NCBI GenBank assembly: GCA_947253655.1
Contig: CAMYAE010000004.1
Span: forward strand, 59,980 to 123,979
DNA length: 64,000 nucleotides
Source: an uncultured Bacteroidales bacterium
GTDB lineage: Bacteria > Bacteroidota > Bacteroidia > Bacteroidales > UBA932
Direction of reading: 5' to 3'
In this document: in pieces, positions 53,523-61,609 of the stretch
Position numbering within the stretch: position 1 is the stretch's first letter
Layout of the letters: every line of letters begins with the position of its first letter
Made by a program: the position numbers and the translations under genes
Notes under the pieces: generated by a model
Seen by the model: the letters and a program-made list of their open reading frames with translations, nothing else
The model's database searches: none
Told to the model about the DNA's origin: nothing

Positions 53523-53579
53523 ATGAGAGACGTACTATTTAACAGCTTCGGTTTTTATTACTATTATCCCAAAAGATGA
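53523..53579 (+). CDS. Phe/Tyr leader peptide of the aromatic amino acid operon
   Basis: The frame encodes MRDVLFNSFGFYYYYPKR, 18 residues. Phe is at positions 6, 9 and 11 and Tyr at 12-15, so seven residues are aromatic. Directly downstream are genes making phenylalanine and tyrosine, and RNA hairpins able to switch between antiterminator and terminator. This is the layout of transcription attenuation: ribosomes stall at Phe or Tyr codons when charged tRNA is scarce. The four Tyr codons lie at the base of the first hairpin. Confidence 0.85.
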   Translation: MRDVLFNSFGFYYYYPKR

Positions 53580-53650
53580 TAGTCCGGAGTTTTGTGCGTA
53601 TAATGAAGAATTATTAAGGCTGTCCGGATTTTTGGATGGCCTTATTTTTT
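53560..53650 (+). promoter_or_regulatory. Transcription attenuator: hairpins 1:2, 2:3 and 3:4
   Basis: Hairpin 1:2 pairs 53560-53568 with 53575-53583 (9 bp, one G-U), with Tyr codons in its 5' arm and the leader stop codon in its 3' arm. The alternative 2:3 hairpin pairs AGTCCGGA (53581-53588) with TCCGGATT (53623-53630). The terminator 3:4 pairs 53616-53625 with 53634-53643 and is followed by six T. Pairings 1:2 and 2:3 share 53581-53583, and 2:3 and 3:4 share 53623-53625, so they exclude one another. Confidence 0.8.
53616..53650 (+). terminator. Attenuator terminator before pheA
   Basis: AAGGCTGTCC pairs with GGATGGCCTT across an 8-base loop (two G-U pairs), followed by ATTTTTT. In a well-fed cell this would stop transcription before pheA. 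Confidence 0.85.
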
Positions 53651-53654
53651 GTTT

Positions 53655-53722
53655 AATTGTCATTGTGAGGGCGTCAGCCCGTGACAATCTGCCTGAACGA
53701 GAGTAGTGCGGCGAGCAAAAGG
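53655..53722. repeat. Possible interspersed REP-like element
   Basis: ATTGTCA (53656 onwards) and TGACAAT flank a G+C-rich core (GAGGGCGTCAGCCC), and the following text resembles the widespread TCATTGCGAG...GCAATCTG class of bacterial interspersed repeats. Only one full copy is seen here; a related fragment may lie at 15040-15056. Low certainty. Confidence 0.3.
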
Positions 53723-53744
53723 ACGGTAAAAATGTAATTATTAT

Positions 53745-54581
53745 ATGACAAAAAAAGTGGCGATACAAGGCTTTGCCGGCTGTTTCCACGAAGAAGCGGC
53801 CCGGAAATTTTACAAGGAACAATATGGCATTGTCCCTCAAATAGTAGAATGCCCGACATTTGAAGCCCTCTACAAGGCAATGGAAACAGGCCGGGCCGAC
53901 GCCGGGGTCATGGCAATAGAAAACACAATCTCCGGAGGGCTGCTGCCGAATTTCGACCTGCTTCGCAAATACCCGCAAAAAATACACGGAGAAGTCTATC
54001 TGCATATACACCAAAACCTTATGGCACTGCCCGGCCAGAAATTGGAAGAAATAAAGGAGGTACGCACGCACTATATGGCAATAAACCAGACCAGGGAATT
54101 CTTTGAGTCGGAATGCCCATGGATAAGAATGGTGGAGTCGGAAGACACTGCCAAAAGTGCAGCCGATATTGCTGAGGGGCAGCTTCTCGGAGTGGGGGCC
54201 GTCGCTTCCGTATTGGCGGCAGAGAAGTTCGGCCTGGAAATACTGAAAGCAGGAATAGAGACATATAAACAGAACTGCACCCGCTTCCTTATTATAGACG
54301 ACACGCTAAGCGTCCCCATGGAGAGGATCGACAAAGCTTCGATATGCTTCACCCTGCCCCATACGCCCGGCTCCCTTGCACATATCCTTACAATCCTTTC
54401 TTTCTATGGCCTTAATCTTACGAGAATACAGTCCTTGCCAATTCCCGGCAGCCAATGGCAGTATTTCTTTTATGTAGATATAAAGTTTGACAGTTATGAG
54501 CGTTATTCGCAGGCACTTGCAGCCGTCCGGCCTTTAATTGACGACCTCGATATTTTAGGAGAATATATTTCAGCCATATAG
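53745..54581 (+). CDS. pheA: Prephenate dehydratase with ACT domain
   Basis: A 278-residue monofunctional prephenate dehydratase. The PDT domain (1-180) contains VAIQGFAGCFHEEAARKF, ADAGVMAIENTISGG and CTRFLIIDD, the conserved Thr-Arg-Phe motif. The ACT regulatory domain follows (about 195-275: HTPGSLAHILTILSFYGLNLTRIQSLP), which normally binds Phe for feedback inhibition. It converts prephenate to phenylpyruvate. There is no fused chorismate mutase; that activity is on the last gene of the operon. First structural gene after the attenuator. Confidence 0.95.
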   Translation: MTKKVAIQGFAGCFHEEAARKFYKEQYGIVPQIVECPTFEALYKAMETGRADAGVMAIENTISGGLLPNFDLLRKYPQKIHGEVYLHIHQNLMALPGQKLEEIKEVRTHYMAINQTREFFESECPWIRMVESEDTAKSAADIAEGQLLGVGAVASVLAAEKFGLEILKAGIETYKQNCTRFLIIDDTLSVPMERIDKASICFTLPHTPGSLAHILTILSFYGLNLTRIQSLPIPGSQWQYFFYVDIKFDSYERYSQALAAVRPLIDDLDILGEYISAI

Positions 54582-54583
54582 TT

Positions 54584-55795
54584 ATGATTATAAAACCTGC
54601 ACATAGGACGGAAAATGTCTCGGAATACTATTTTTCCGGCAAATTGAAAGAAATTGCGGCCATGAATCGCGAACTCTCCGATAAGGGACAAGAAAAAGTT
54701 ATAAATCTCGGAATTGGTGCTCCTGACGGCATGCCGCCTGCAGAGGCGATTGAGGCTTTGTGCTCTGCTGCCAAAATGACCGGCAACCATGCCTATCAGA
54801 GCTATACCGGCTTGCCGGAACTCAGGAAAGCCTTTGCTGATTGGTACGGACGCTATTATGGAGTGAAATTGAATTCCGACAATGAAATACAACCGTTGGT
54901 GGGCTCAAAAGAGGGCATTTTGCTCATATCCCTCGCCTTTGTGGACAAGGGAGACAAGGTCCTTGTTCCGGATCCGGGCTATCCTACCTATTCTTCCGCT
55001 TCAAAATTGGTCGAAGCCGAGATAATTACTTATGACTTGAAGGAAGAGAATAATTGGTGGCCGGATTTCGAGGCTCTGGAGAAGATAGACCTTACAGGAG
55101 TAAAGATAATGTGGACGAATTATCCGAATATGCCGACAGGCGCCGATGCGTCCGAAGAACTTTATAGGAAGCTTGCCGATTTTGGAAATAGACATAACAT
55201 ATTGATAGTCAATGATAATCCTTACAGTTTTATACTTAATGACCGTCCTGTTTCCATTTTGGCCGCCGCCGGAGCAAAGCGGTGCTGTATAGAACTTAAC
55301 TCATTGAGCAAGGCTCATAATATGTCAGGCTGGCGTATAGGAATGGTGGCAGGGGAGGCGGAGATAATTTCCAACATCCTGAAAGTCAAGAGCCAGATGG
55401 ATTCCGGCATGTTCAAGCCGCTCCAGTTGGCAGCAATCGCCGCCTTAGGGCAGAGCCATGAATGGTTTAAGTCCTTGAATGCAGAATATAGGCGTCGGAA
55501 GTCCTTAGCTGCCAAGATCTTCGACACAATAGGAGCATCATACGACAAAGACTCCAAAGGCCTGTTCTTGTGGGGCAGAATTGACCCTGACAATCCTCTT
55601 GCCACCGAAAAGTCAGACAACGGAAAAAGTCTTGGTGAAAGGGTTTCAGATCGGATTCTTTACGAAGCCGGCGTCTTCATCACTCCGGGATTTATTTTCG
55701 GCAGAAACGGCGATAATTATATAAGAATATCGCTTTGTGCCGGAGAGGCAGTCCTTGAAAGGGCTAATGAAAAAATAAAGCAAATAATTGATTGA
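54584..55795 (+). CDS. Class I aminotransferase (aromatic/aspartate type)
   Basis: A 403-residue PLP enzyme of fold type I. GIGAPDGMPPAEAIEAL, YPNMPTGADAS and the PLP lysine in ELNSLSKAHNMSGWRIGMV are visible. In this operon it most likely transaminates phenylpyruvate and hydroxyphenylpyruvate to Phe and Tyr. Aspartate or other substrates are possible. It starts 2 bp after pheA. Confidence 0.88.
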   Translation: MIIKPAHRTENVSEYYFSGKLKEIAAMNRELSDKGQEKVINLGIGAPDGMPPAEAIEALCSAAKMTGNHAYQSYTGLPELRKAFADWYGRYYGVKLNSDNEIQPLVGSKEGILLISLAFVDKGDKVLVPDPGYPTYSSASKLVEAEIITYDLKEENNWWPDFEALEKIDLTGVKIMWTNYPNMPTGADASEELYRKLADFGNRHNILIVNDNPYSFILNDRPVSILAAAGAKRCCIELNSLSKAHNMSGWRIGMVAGEAEIISNILKVKSQMDSGMFKPLQLAAIAALGQSHEWFKSLNAEYRRRKSLAAKIFDTIGASYDKDSKGLFLWGRIDPDNPLATEKSDNGKSLGERVSDRILYEAGVFITPGFIFGRNGDNYIRISLCAGEAVLERANEKIKQIID

Positions 55796-55799
55796 TAAT

Positions 55800-56654
55800 A
55801 TGATAGTAGGTGTGATAGGGCTTGGGCTCATAGGCGGTTCAATGGCGATAGACCTGAAAAGGAGGGGTTTCGCAGACAAGATATTGGGTGTGGAAACGGA
55901 TTCCGTCAATGCTTCCGCAGCCGAGAAAATAGGACTGGTCGAAGCCGTAGCCCCTTTGGAAGAGATTATCGACAATTCGGACATAATCATAATTGCAGTT
56001 CCGGTAGGGGCGGCTGTGGATATACTGACATCTGTTTTGGGCAGATTTGCGGAAAAAGGCTATAACGACAAGATTGTGATAGACACCTGCTCCACCAAAA
56101 GTCGGATTGTAAGGGCTGTGCACTATCATCCTATGAGAGCCAGATATGTAGCGACCCATCCAATGGCAGGGACGGAATATTCGGGGCCTTGGGCTGCAAT
56201 GCCGAATCTGTTTGACGGAAAGGCATGTATTTTCGCGAATGCAGAAGAATCGGACCCGAAAGTCCTTGCTGCCGTCGAAAAGTTGTACGAGGTCTTGAAT
56301 ATGAGGCCTATATATATGAATGCCGACAATCACGACGTCCACACGGCATACGTATCACATATCTCGCATGTTACCTCTTTCGCATTGGCACAGACCGTGT
56401 TGGATAAGGAAAAAGATGAGAAGCACATATTCGATTTGGCATCAGGAGGCTTTTCTTCCACCGTCCGTCTTGCCAAAAGCAATCCCGACATGTGGGTGCC
56501 CATTCTCGTACAGAATAGGGATAATCTGCTGCAAGTGATTGATACTTATATAGATAAAATGAAGAATTTCCGCGAGGCCATTGCGGAATATGATGATAGG
56601 AAAATCAGAGCGTTGATAGAAGACGCCAACAGAATTAAGAAAATAATAAAATGA
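55800..56654 (+). CDS. tyrA: Prephenate dehydrogenase
   Basis: A 284-residue protein with an N-terminal Rossmann fold (VGVIGLGLIGGSMAIDLKRRG). It has the TyrA motifs IVIDTCSTKSRIV, ATHPMAGTEYSGP and TAYVSHISHVTSFALA, and a C-terminal helical dimerisation domain. It makes 4-hydroxyphenylpyruvate for tyrosine. The ATG at 55800 is chosen over a TTG at 55788 because it starts the Rossmann strand. It overlaps the next gene by 4 bp. Confidence 0.93.
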   Translation: MIVGVIGLGLIGGSMAIDLKRRGFADKILGVETDSVNASAAEKIGLVEAVAPLEEIIDNSDIIIIAVPVGAAVDILTSVLGRFAEKGYNDKIVIDTCSTKSRIVRAVHYHPMRARYVATHPMAGTEYSGPWAAMPNLFDGKACIFANAEESDPKVLAAVEKLYEVLNMRPIYMNADNHDVHTAYVSHISHVTSFALAQTVLDKEKDEKHIFDLASGGFSSTVRLAKSNPDMWVPILVQNRDNLLQVIDTYIDKMKNFREAIAEYDDRKIRALIEDANRIKKIIK

Positions 56655-57751
56655 CTAACGGTTTGGATTTGATTCCGGTATCGGAATGGGGCTTTTTTAC
56701 TCTTCCCCGGCCTATGATTATTGCAGGACCATGCAGTGCGGAAACGGAAGAGCAGGTAATGGCAACAGCGAAGGGGCTGAAAGATTTGGGCATTCATGTT
56801 TTCAGAGCAGGAATATGGAAGCCGAGGACTCATCCCGGCAGCTTTGAAGGCATAGGTACTCAGGGACTTAGGTGGCTTCAAAGAGTAAGAAACGAGCTTG
56901 GAATGAAGGTGTGTACTGAAGTGGCGAGCGAGCGTCACGTCTTTGAGTGCATCAAGTTCGGAATAGATATGGTCTGGGTAGGGGCACGCACGTCCGCCAA
57001 TCCGTTCCTTATGCAGGAAATAGCTGAGGCTTTGCAGGACACGGACATACCGGTCCTTGTTAAAAATCCTGTCAATCCCGATGTCGATCTGTGGATTGGG
57101 GCTCTTGAAAGGCTCAATATGGCGGGAGTGAAGAAGTTGGGGGTAATCCATAGGGGCTTCTCGTCACCTCAGAAAATGAAATACAGAAATGACCCCGGCT
57201 GGCGAATGGCAATAGATTTCAGGACAAGGTATCCCGAACTGCCTTTTTTCGCCGATCCGAGCCATATGGCAGGTGACAGAAAATACCTCTTGGAACTTTC
57301 TCAGAGAGCCCTCGACCTCGGTTTGGACGGCCTGATGATTGAATCTCACAACGACCCGTCATGTGCATTAAGCGATGCTCGCCAGCAGTTGACCCCGGTG
57401 CAGTTGAAAGAGATGCTGGGCCGGATAATTGTCAGAGATAAAGACACCGACGCTCCGGAATATAAGGAGGGCATAGACCAATTACGTACCCAAATAGACA
57501 TTATTGACGAAAACCTGTTGAGTATCCTGAATGCCAGAATGGCCGTCAGCAAAAAAATAGGTACTTACAAGAAAGAGCACAACATTGCTATTCTGCAGAC
57601 TTCGAGGTGGGATAAGGTCATTGCAGGTATGGTGGAAAAAGGCAAAGAATACGGGCTTTCGGAACAGTTCATAGAAGCCGTGTTCGATGCTATTCATGAA
57701 GAGTCTGTGCGGGTTCAGAATGAAATTCTATCAAACGGCTCATCAGAGTAG
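56651..57751 (+). CDS. Bifunctional DAHP synthase / chorismate mutase
   Basis: 366 residues. The DAHP synthase domain (about 10-265) is of the short type I-beta / KDO8P-like class with IAGPCSAETEEQV, FRAGIWKPRTHPGSFEG and FFADPSHMAGDR. The C-terminal AroQ chorismate mutase domain (about 275-360) begins IDQLRTQIDIIDENLLSILNARMAVSKKIG. It performs the first step of aromatic synthesis and chorismate to prephenate, channelling carbon to PheA and TyrA. The fused mutase often acts as the feedback sensor. Its 3' end overlaps the convergent lpxK gene by 62 bp. Confidence 0.95.
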   Translation: MTNGLDLIPVSEWGFFTLPRPMIIAGPCSAETEEQVMATAKGLKDLGIHVFRAGIWKPRTHPGSFEGIGTQGLRWLQRVRNELGMKVCTEVASERHVFECIKFGIDMVWVGARTSANPFLMQEIAEALQDTDIPVLVKNPVNPDVDLWIGALERLNMAGVKKLGVIHRGFSSPQKMKYRNDPGWRMAIDFRTRYPELPFFADPSHMAGDRKYLLELSQRALDLGLDGLMIESHNDPSCALSDARQQLTPVQLKEMLGRIIVRDKDTDAPEYKEGIDQLRTQIDIIDENLLSILNARMAVSKKIGTYKKEHNIAILQTSRWDKVIAGMVEKGKEYGLSEQFIEAVFDAIHEESVRVQNEILSNGSSE

Positions 57752-58856
57752 TTTCAAACACATTTTTCTCGTGTTCCGACAGGAAATCGACTTTTATAGG
57801 AATCTGGAATAGCCTCTCTTTCAGAGCTTCTGGCACTTTTTTGTAGTCGACTACCCTTTGGCTGTCTTTCTCGGTGGTCGTAACTACGGCCGTCGGGAAA
57901 TTCTTGGCAGCAAGCATTATCCGGCGAATGTCGATTCCGGAGTATTTGTGGTGGTCTGCAAAGTTGAATCTCTTGACTATCTGGTATCTGTCGCTTAGAT
58001 ATCTTCTTAACGGAGTGTCTTTTGCGATGCCGGAGAAAAGGATCAGCTTCTTGGAATAGGTGTATCTTATATCCCCTTCGGGATATACAGGCTCAATAGG
58101 GCAATATGTTATTGCAGTGAACAGAATGGTGATAGTCTTGCCCTTTCTGTCGGTTCCTGCACAGGTGTCCGGATTATAGTCATAAATGCCTAAACTCTTG
58201 ATCCACCGGACTTTCTCCCAATTCTCCAAATATGCAGGACATTTGGTTACTATGATTATATCGGCATAATGCAACCTTTCCGGTAAATCCCTGAGTCTTC
58301 CGAAAGGCAGAAGAGGGTCTTTATTGACAGGCCTGTTATAATCAACGAGAATAATATTTACATGGGCTTTGAGATCCCTGTATTGGAAAGCATCGTCAAG
58401 CACTATTATATCTGAAGACGGCAGGTCTTTTTCTTTGCATTTTCTGCCCCTCTTGGTGGTCTTCAGCTTTTCAGGGTGGCAGAGGAAATCGCAGCCTTCG
58501 AGCCTCGGCCTATCTACAGCCACTGTAATGCTTGGAAATTTCTTCTTGATTTGAAGAGGCTCATCACCGTAGAAGGCCGCCGAGCCGTCAATAGTGACCT
58601 GCTGGAAGCCTCTGCTGGAGCGTTTATGACCTCTTGAAAGGACAGCAATGTTTTTGTACGCCCATTCGTCACTTTTGAGCAATGTCGAGAGAATCATTTC
58701 AGTGTGAGGGGTCTTACCCGTGCCCCCTGCCGCAATATTGCCGACGCAAATCGTAGGAACCTTGCAGGAATGTACTTTCCAGACCCCGTTGTCGTACAGA
58801 GCGTGCCTGATTTTCAGTATCAGGTAATAGGGCGAAAGAATGATTTTCCTTAACAT
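57690..58856 (-). CDS. lpxK: Tetraacyldisaccharide 4'-kinase
   Basis: About 388 residues. The family start KIILSPYYLILKIRHALYDNG is followed by VPTICVGNIAAGGTGKTPHTEM (Walker A), DIIVLDDAFQYRDLKA and LLPFGRLRDLPERLHYADIIIVTK. It phosphorylates the lipid A disaccharide at the inner membrane. The ATG at 58856 is chosen; the in-frame TTG at 58865 lies inside the -7 box. The last 62 bp overlap, in the opposite direction, the chorismate mutase end of the preceding gene. Confidence 0.94.
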   Translation of the reverse strand: MLRKIILSPYYLILKIRHALYDNGVWKVHSCKVPTICVGNIAAGGTGKTPHTEMILSTLLKSDEWAYKNIAVLSRGHKRSSRGFQQVTIDGSAAFYGDEPLQIKKKFPSITVAVDRPRLEGCDFLCHPEKLKTTKRGRKCKEKDLPSSDIIVLDDAFQYRDLKAHVNIILVDYNRPVNKDPLLPFGRLRDLPERLHYADIIIVTKCPAYLENWEKVRWIKSLGIYDYNPDTCAGTDRKGKTITILFTAITYCPIEPVYPEGDIRYTYSKKLILFSGIAKDTPLRRYLSDRYQIVKRFNFADHHKYSGIDIRRIMLAAKNFPTAVVTTTEKDSQRVVDYKKVPEALKERLFQIPIKVDFLSEHEKNVFETTLMSRLIEFHSEPAQTLHE

Positions 58857-58862
58857 ATTCGG

Positions 58863-58870
58863 CAAATATA
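58863..58870 (-). promoter_or_regulatory. Putative -7 box for lpxK
   Basis: Minus-strand TATATTTG, 6 bases before the ATG at 58856, a spacing that predicts a leaderless transcript. No -33 TTG at the standard distance. Confidence 0.5.
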
Positions 58871-58903
58871 GTATATATTTGTCAATAATCCTGTCGGTTT
58901 AAA

Positions 58904-59935
58904 TTAAACTTCATAAACGTTATTTGTCAGAGTAAAGAAATCCCCCCATTTTTCGCCGACAGTATCCAAAAGGGAAAAAAGTTCTTCCGGGTCTGTTGTC
59001 GTTACGAGCTTTATCCTTGTCTCCTTAAACTCCGGAAGCCCCTTGAAATAGCATGACAAATGCCGTCTCATTTCCAGCACTCCGGTCACCTCGCCCTTTA
59101 ATTGCAGAGAAAGCGACAGGTGCCTTTTCGCCAGATTGACGACCTCCTTTATGGACATCGGCTCCATAAATCTGCCCGTTTTCAGATAAGTCTTTATCTC
59201 ATTGAATATCCACGGGTGCCCGAAAGACGCCCGACCTACCATAATCCCGTCCACCCCATACCTGTCGAAAGCACTTTTTGCCTTTTCGGCATCGGTTATG
59301 TCCCCGTTCCCGATTATCGGGATATGGATTCTCGGATTTTCTTTCACTTTGCCGATGAGGGTCCAGTCAGCCTGCCCTTTATACATCTGGCATCTGGTCC
59401 TGCCGTGGATTGTAAGGGCTTGAATGCCTGTGTCCTGGAGCCTTTCCGCCAGCTCCGCTATTATTTTTGAATTGTCGTCCCAGCCCAAGCGTGTCTTGAC
59501 TGTGACCGGCTTTTTAACGGCATCGACTACCATTTTGGTAATAGCCACCATTTTATCCGGCTCTCTCATCATGCCTGAGCCGGCTCCGCGTCCTGCAATC
59601 TTGTTCACGGGGCAGCCGAAATTTATGTCTATAAGATCACAGCCGTGGCCTCCGGCAATCTGCTGTGCATTGTCGGCCATCTTTGCGGCTTCCACCATAG
59701 CTTCCGGATTATTGCCGTATATCTGTATGCCGACAGGCGCTTCGGCATCGCTTGTCTTCATTTTGGCGATAGCCTTAGCGGCATCCCGTATCAGTCCCTC
59801 CGATGGGATGAATTCGGTATAGACCATATCGGCACCATACTCCTTGCATATTCCCCTGAAAGATGCGTCAGTAACATCTTCCATAGGTGCAAGAAGCACC
59901 GGCCTGGCTCCTAAATCAATATCTCCTATTTTCAT
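58904..59935 (-). CDS. dusB: tRNA-dihydrouridine synthase B
   Basis: A 343-residue FMN enzyme of the Dus family: VLLAPMEDVTDASFRGICKEYGADMVYTEF, the active-site IDINFGCPVNKIAGRGAGSGMM with the catalytic Cys, TIHGRTRCQMYKGQADW, and VDGIMVGRASFGHPWIF. It reduces specific uridines in the tRNA D-loop. The same-strand lpxK gene starts 47 bp downstream of its stop. Confidence 0.94.
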   Translation of the reverse strand: MKIGDIDLGARPVLLAPMEDVTDASFRGICKEYGADMVYTEFIPSEGLIRDAAKAIAKMKTSDAEAPVGIQIYGNNPEAMVEAAKMADNAQQIAGGHGCDLIDINFGCPVNKIAGRGAGSGMMREPDKMVAITKMVVDAVKKPVTVKTRLGWDDNSKIIAELAERLQDTGIQALTIHGRTRCQMYKGQADWTLIGKVKENPRIHIPIIGNGDITDAEKAKSAFDRYGVDGIMVGRASFGHPWIFNEIKTYLKTGRFMEPMSIKEVVNLAKRHLSLSLQLKGEVTGVLEMRRHLSCYFKGLPEFKETRIKLVTTTDPEELFSLLDTVGEKWGDFFTLTNNVYEV

Positions 59936-59943
59936 ATCAGACG

Positions 59944-59951
59944 CAAATATA
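59944..59951 (-). promoter_or_regulatory. Putative -7 box for dusB
   Basis: Minus-strand TATATTTG, 8 bases before the ATG, again predicting a very short or absent 5' leader. Upstream (59954-59978) three copies of AATTCC or its complement form alternative inverted repeats. Confidence 0.5.
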
Positions 59952-60007
59952 ACAATTCCGGGAATTTTAATAATTCCCTTATATAAATTATGGTTTATTC
60001 AATGAGG

Positions 60008-60025
60008 TTTTGTAATTTTACAAAA
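60008..60025. repeat. 18-bp palindrome upstream of pfkA
   Basis: TTTTGTAA-TT-TTACAAAA, 8-bp perfect arms, 40 bp before the pfkA ATG. It could be an operator; the sequence is A+T rich so chance is possible. Confidence 0.4.
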
Positions 60026-60065
60026 TATACGGTTAGTAGGTTAATGGTTTATTCTAAACTTTGGT

Positions 60066-61052
60066 ATGAAAGATATAAAGACAATCGGAGTGCTTACATC
60101 CGGAGGCGATGCTCCGGGAATGAATGCCTGCATCAGGGCAGTAACCCGTTCAGCGATAAATAACGGAACAAAAGTCTATGGCATATATCGTGGTTTTGAA
60201 GGACTTATCAACGGTGAGCTGAGGGAACTTACCACTGAGAGCGTCAGCAACACCATTCAAAGAGGCGGAACTATCCTCAAAACGGCCAGGAGCAAAGAGT
60301 TCCAAACGCCGGAGGGCCGTCGTAAGGCTTATGACATGCTCGCCAAATATGGAATCGAGGCCTTGATCGTTGTTGGAGGCAACGGCTCCCTTACAGGGGC
60401 GCAGGATCTTGCCAGAGAATTCGATTTCCCCGTAATTGGCATTCCGGCCACCATTGACAATGACCTTTACGGCACGGACAGGACTATAGGATATGACACT
60501 GCCTTGAACACTATTGTCGAGTGTGTTGACAAAATAAGGGATACGGCAAGTTCCCACGACCGCATTTTCTTCATAGAGGTTATGGGGCGGGATGCGGGCT
60601 TCCTTGCACAGAACAGTGCAATCGCTTCCGGGGCAGAGGCCGCAATTATTCCGGAAGATCAGACTGATGTAGACCAACTTGCGCAGTTTATCGGCCGTGG
60701 GGTCAGAAAGAGCAAGAACAGTTCAATCGTCCTGGTGTCCGAGAGCCAGAAAGACGGACACGGAGGTGCCATGTATTATGCGGAGAGAGTAAGAAAAGAA
60801 TATCCTGAATACGACGTGCGCGTGACTATATTGGGGCATTTGCAGAGAGGCGGAACTCCGAGTGCATTCGACAGGATTCTCGCAAGCCGTATGGGATATG
60901 CCAGCATTGTAGCCCTCAGTGAAGGGCAGCGCAATATAATGATTGGTATCGATGACGAAGAGATCGTCTACGTGCCGATCCAGCGGGCTGTGAAGAGAAA
61001 CAAGCCTATCGACAAAGAACTTATTGATGTTTTATCGGTGCTTTCCATATAG
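60066..61052 (+). CDS. pfkA: 6-phosphofructokinase
   Basis: A 328-residue PfkA-type enzyme: [60 protein letters not shown] with the catalytic Asp in [17 protein letters not shown] and [15 protein letters not shown]. The GGNGS motif (rather than GGDGS) is a substitution at a position that contacts the nucleotide phosphates in the family and could shift the ATP/pyrophosphate preference, which needs assay. It makes fructose 1,6-bisphosphate in glycolysis. Confidence 0.95.
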   Translation: MKDIKTIGVLTSGGDAPGMNACIRAVTRSAINNGTKVYGIYRGFEGLINGELRELTTESVSNTIQRGGTILKTARSKEFQTPEGRRKAYDMLAKYGIEALIVVGGNGSLTGAQDLAREFDFPVIGIPATIDNDLYGTDRTIGYDTALNTIVECVDKIRDTASSHDRIFFIEVMGRDAGFLAQNSAIASGAEAAIIPEDQTDVDQLAQFIGRGVRKSKNSSIVLVSESQKDGHGGAMYYAERVRKEYPEYDVRVTILGHLQRGGTPSAFDRILASRMGYASIVALSEGQRNIMIGIDDEEIVYVPIQRAVKRNKPIDKELIDVLSVLSI

Positions 61053-61055
61053 AAT

Positions 61056-61086
61056 TTTGATAAAAACGAAATAATTCTTACCTTTG
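61056..61086 (+). promoter_or_regulatory. Promoter of the rplM-rpsI operon
   Basis: TTTG (61056-61059), 19-base spacer, TACCTTTG (61079-61086): the best consensus match in the window. It starts 4 bp after the pfkA stop. Confidence 0.85.
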
Positions 61087-61123
61087 CGACCCCTATAATG
61101 TGTAGGGATCGCAAATTTTATTT
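61083..61123 (+). terminator. Hairpin overlapping the rplM promoter, probable pfkA terminator
   Basis: TTTGCGA-C-CCCTA pairs with TAGGG-A-TCGCAAA (61083-61115) around a 7-base loop with one C-A mismatch, then TTTTATTT. The 5' arm includes the TTTG of the rplM -7 box. Confidence 0.7.
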
Positions 61124-61147
61124 AATTAACCATTAAAGATCAAGACA

Positions 61148-61600
61148 GTGGACACACAAAGCTACAAAACAGTATCGCTGAACGCAGCGACTGTAAAGAA
61201 AGAGTGGGTCATAATTGATGCGACGGATCTGGTGCTTGGTCGTCTGGCTTCCAGGCTGGCTCTTGTCCTCAGGGGCAAGAACAAACCGGGCTTTACCCCT
61301 CACGTTGATTGCGGTGACAATGTCATCGTCATCAATGCCGAAAAGGTAACGCTTACAGGGAAGAAGATGACTGACAGGGTTTACAAACGCTATACCGGTT
61401 ATCCGGGAGGACAGCGTTACACCACACCTGCCGAAATCCTTCAAAAAAGACCTGCTGAATTGGTCAGGAGAGCTGTCAGAGGCATGCTCCCTAAAAACCG
61501 TCTTGGCGACAAGCTCATCGGCAACCTGTATGTTTATGCAGGTCCGGAGCATCCTCACCAGGCGCAGCAACCAAGAACAATTAAGTTGAACGAAATTTAA
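61148..61600 (+). CDS. rplM: 50S ribosomal protein L13
   Basis: A 150-residue L13 protein with a GTG start (MDTQSYKTVSLNAATVKKEWVIIDATDLVLGRLAS) and the L13 motifs AVRGMLPKNRLG and NLYVYAGPEHPHQAQQP. First gene of the L13-S9 operon; rpsI follows after 9 bp. Confidence 0.97.
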   Translation: MDTQSYKTVSLNAATVKKEWVIIDATDLVLGRLASRLALVLRGKNKPGFTPHVDCGDNVIVINAEKVTLTGKKMTDRVYKRYTGYPGGQRYTTPAEILQKRPAELVRRAVRGMLPKNRLGDKLIGNLYVYAGPEHPHQAQQPRTIKLNEI

Positions 61601-61609
61601 ACAGAGCAA

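Noticed and set aside
53462..53744. A tRNA or CRISPR-like array in the frr-pheA spacer
   Set aside because: No cloverleaf or regular spaced repeats; the region is explained by the leader peptide, attenuator and a possible REP-like element.
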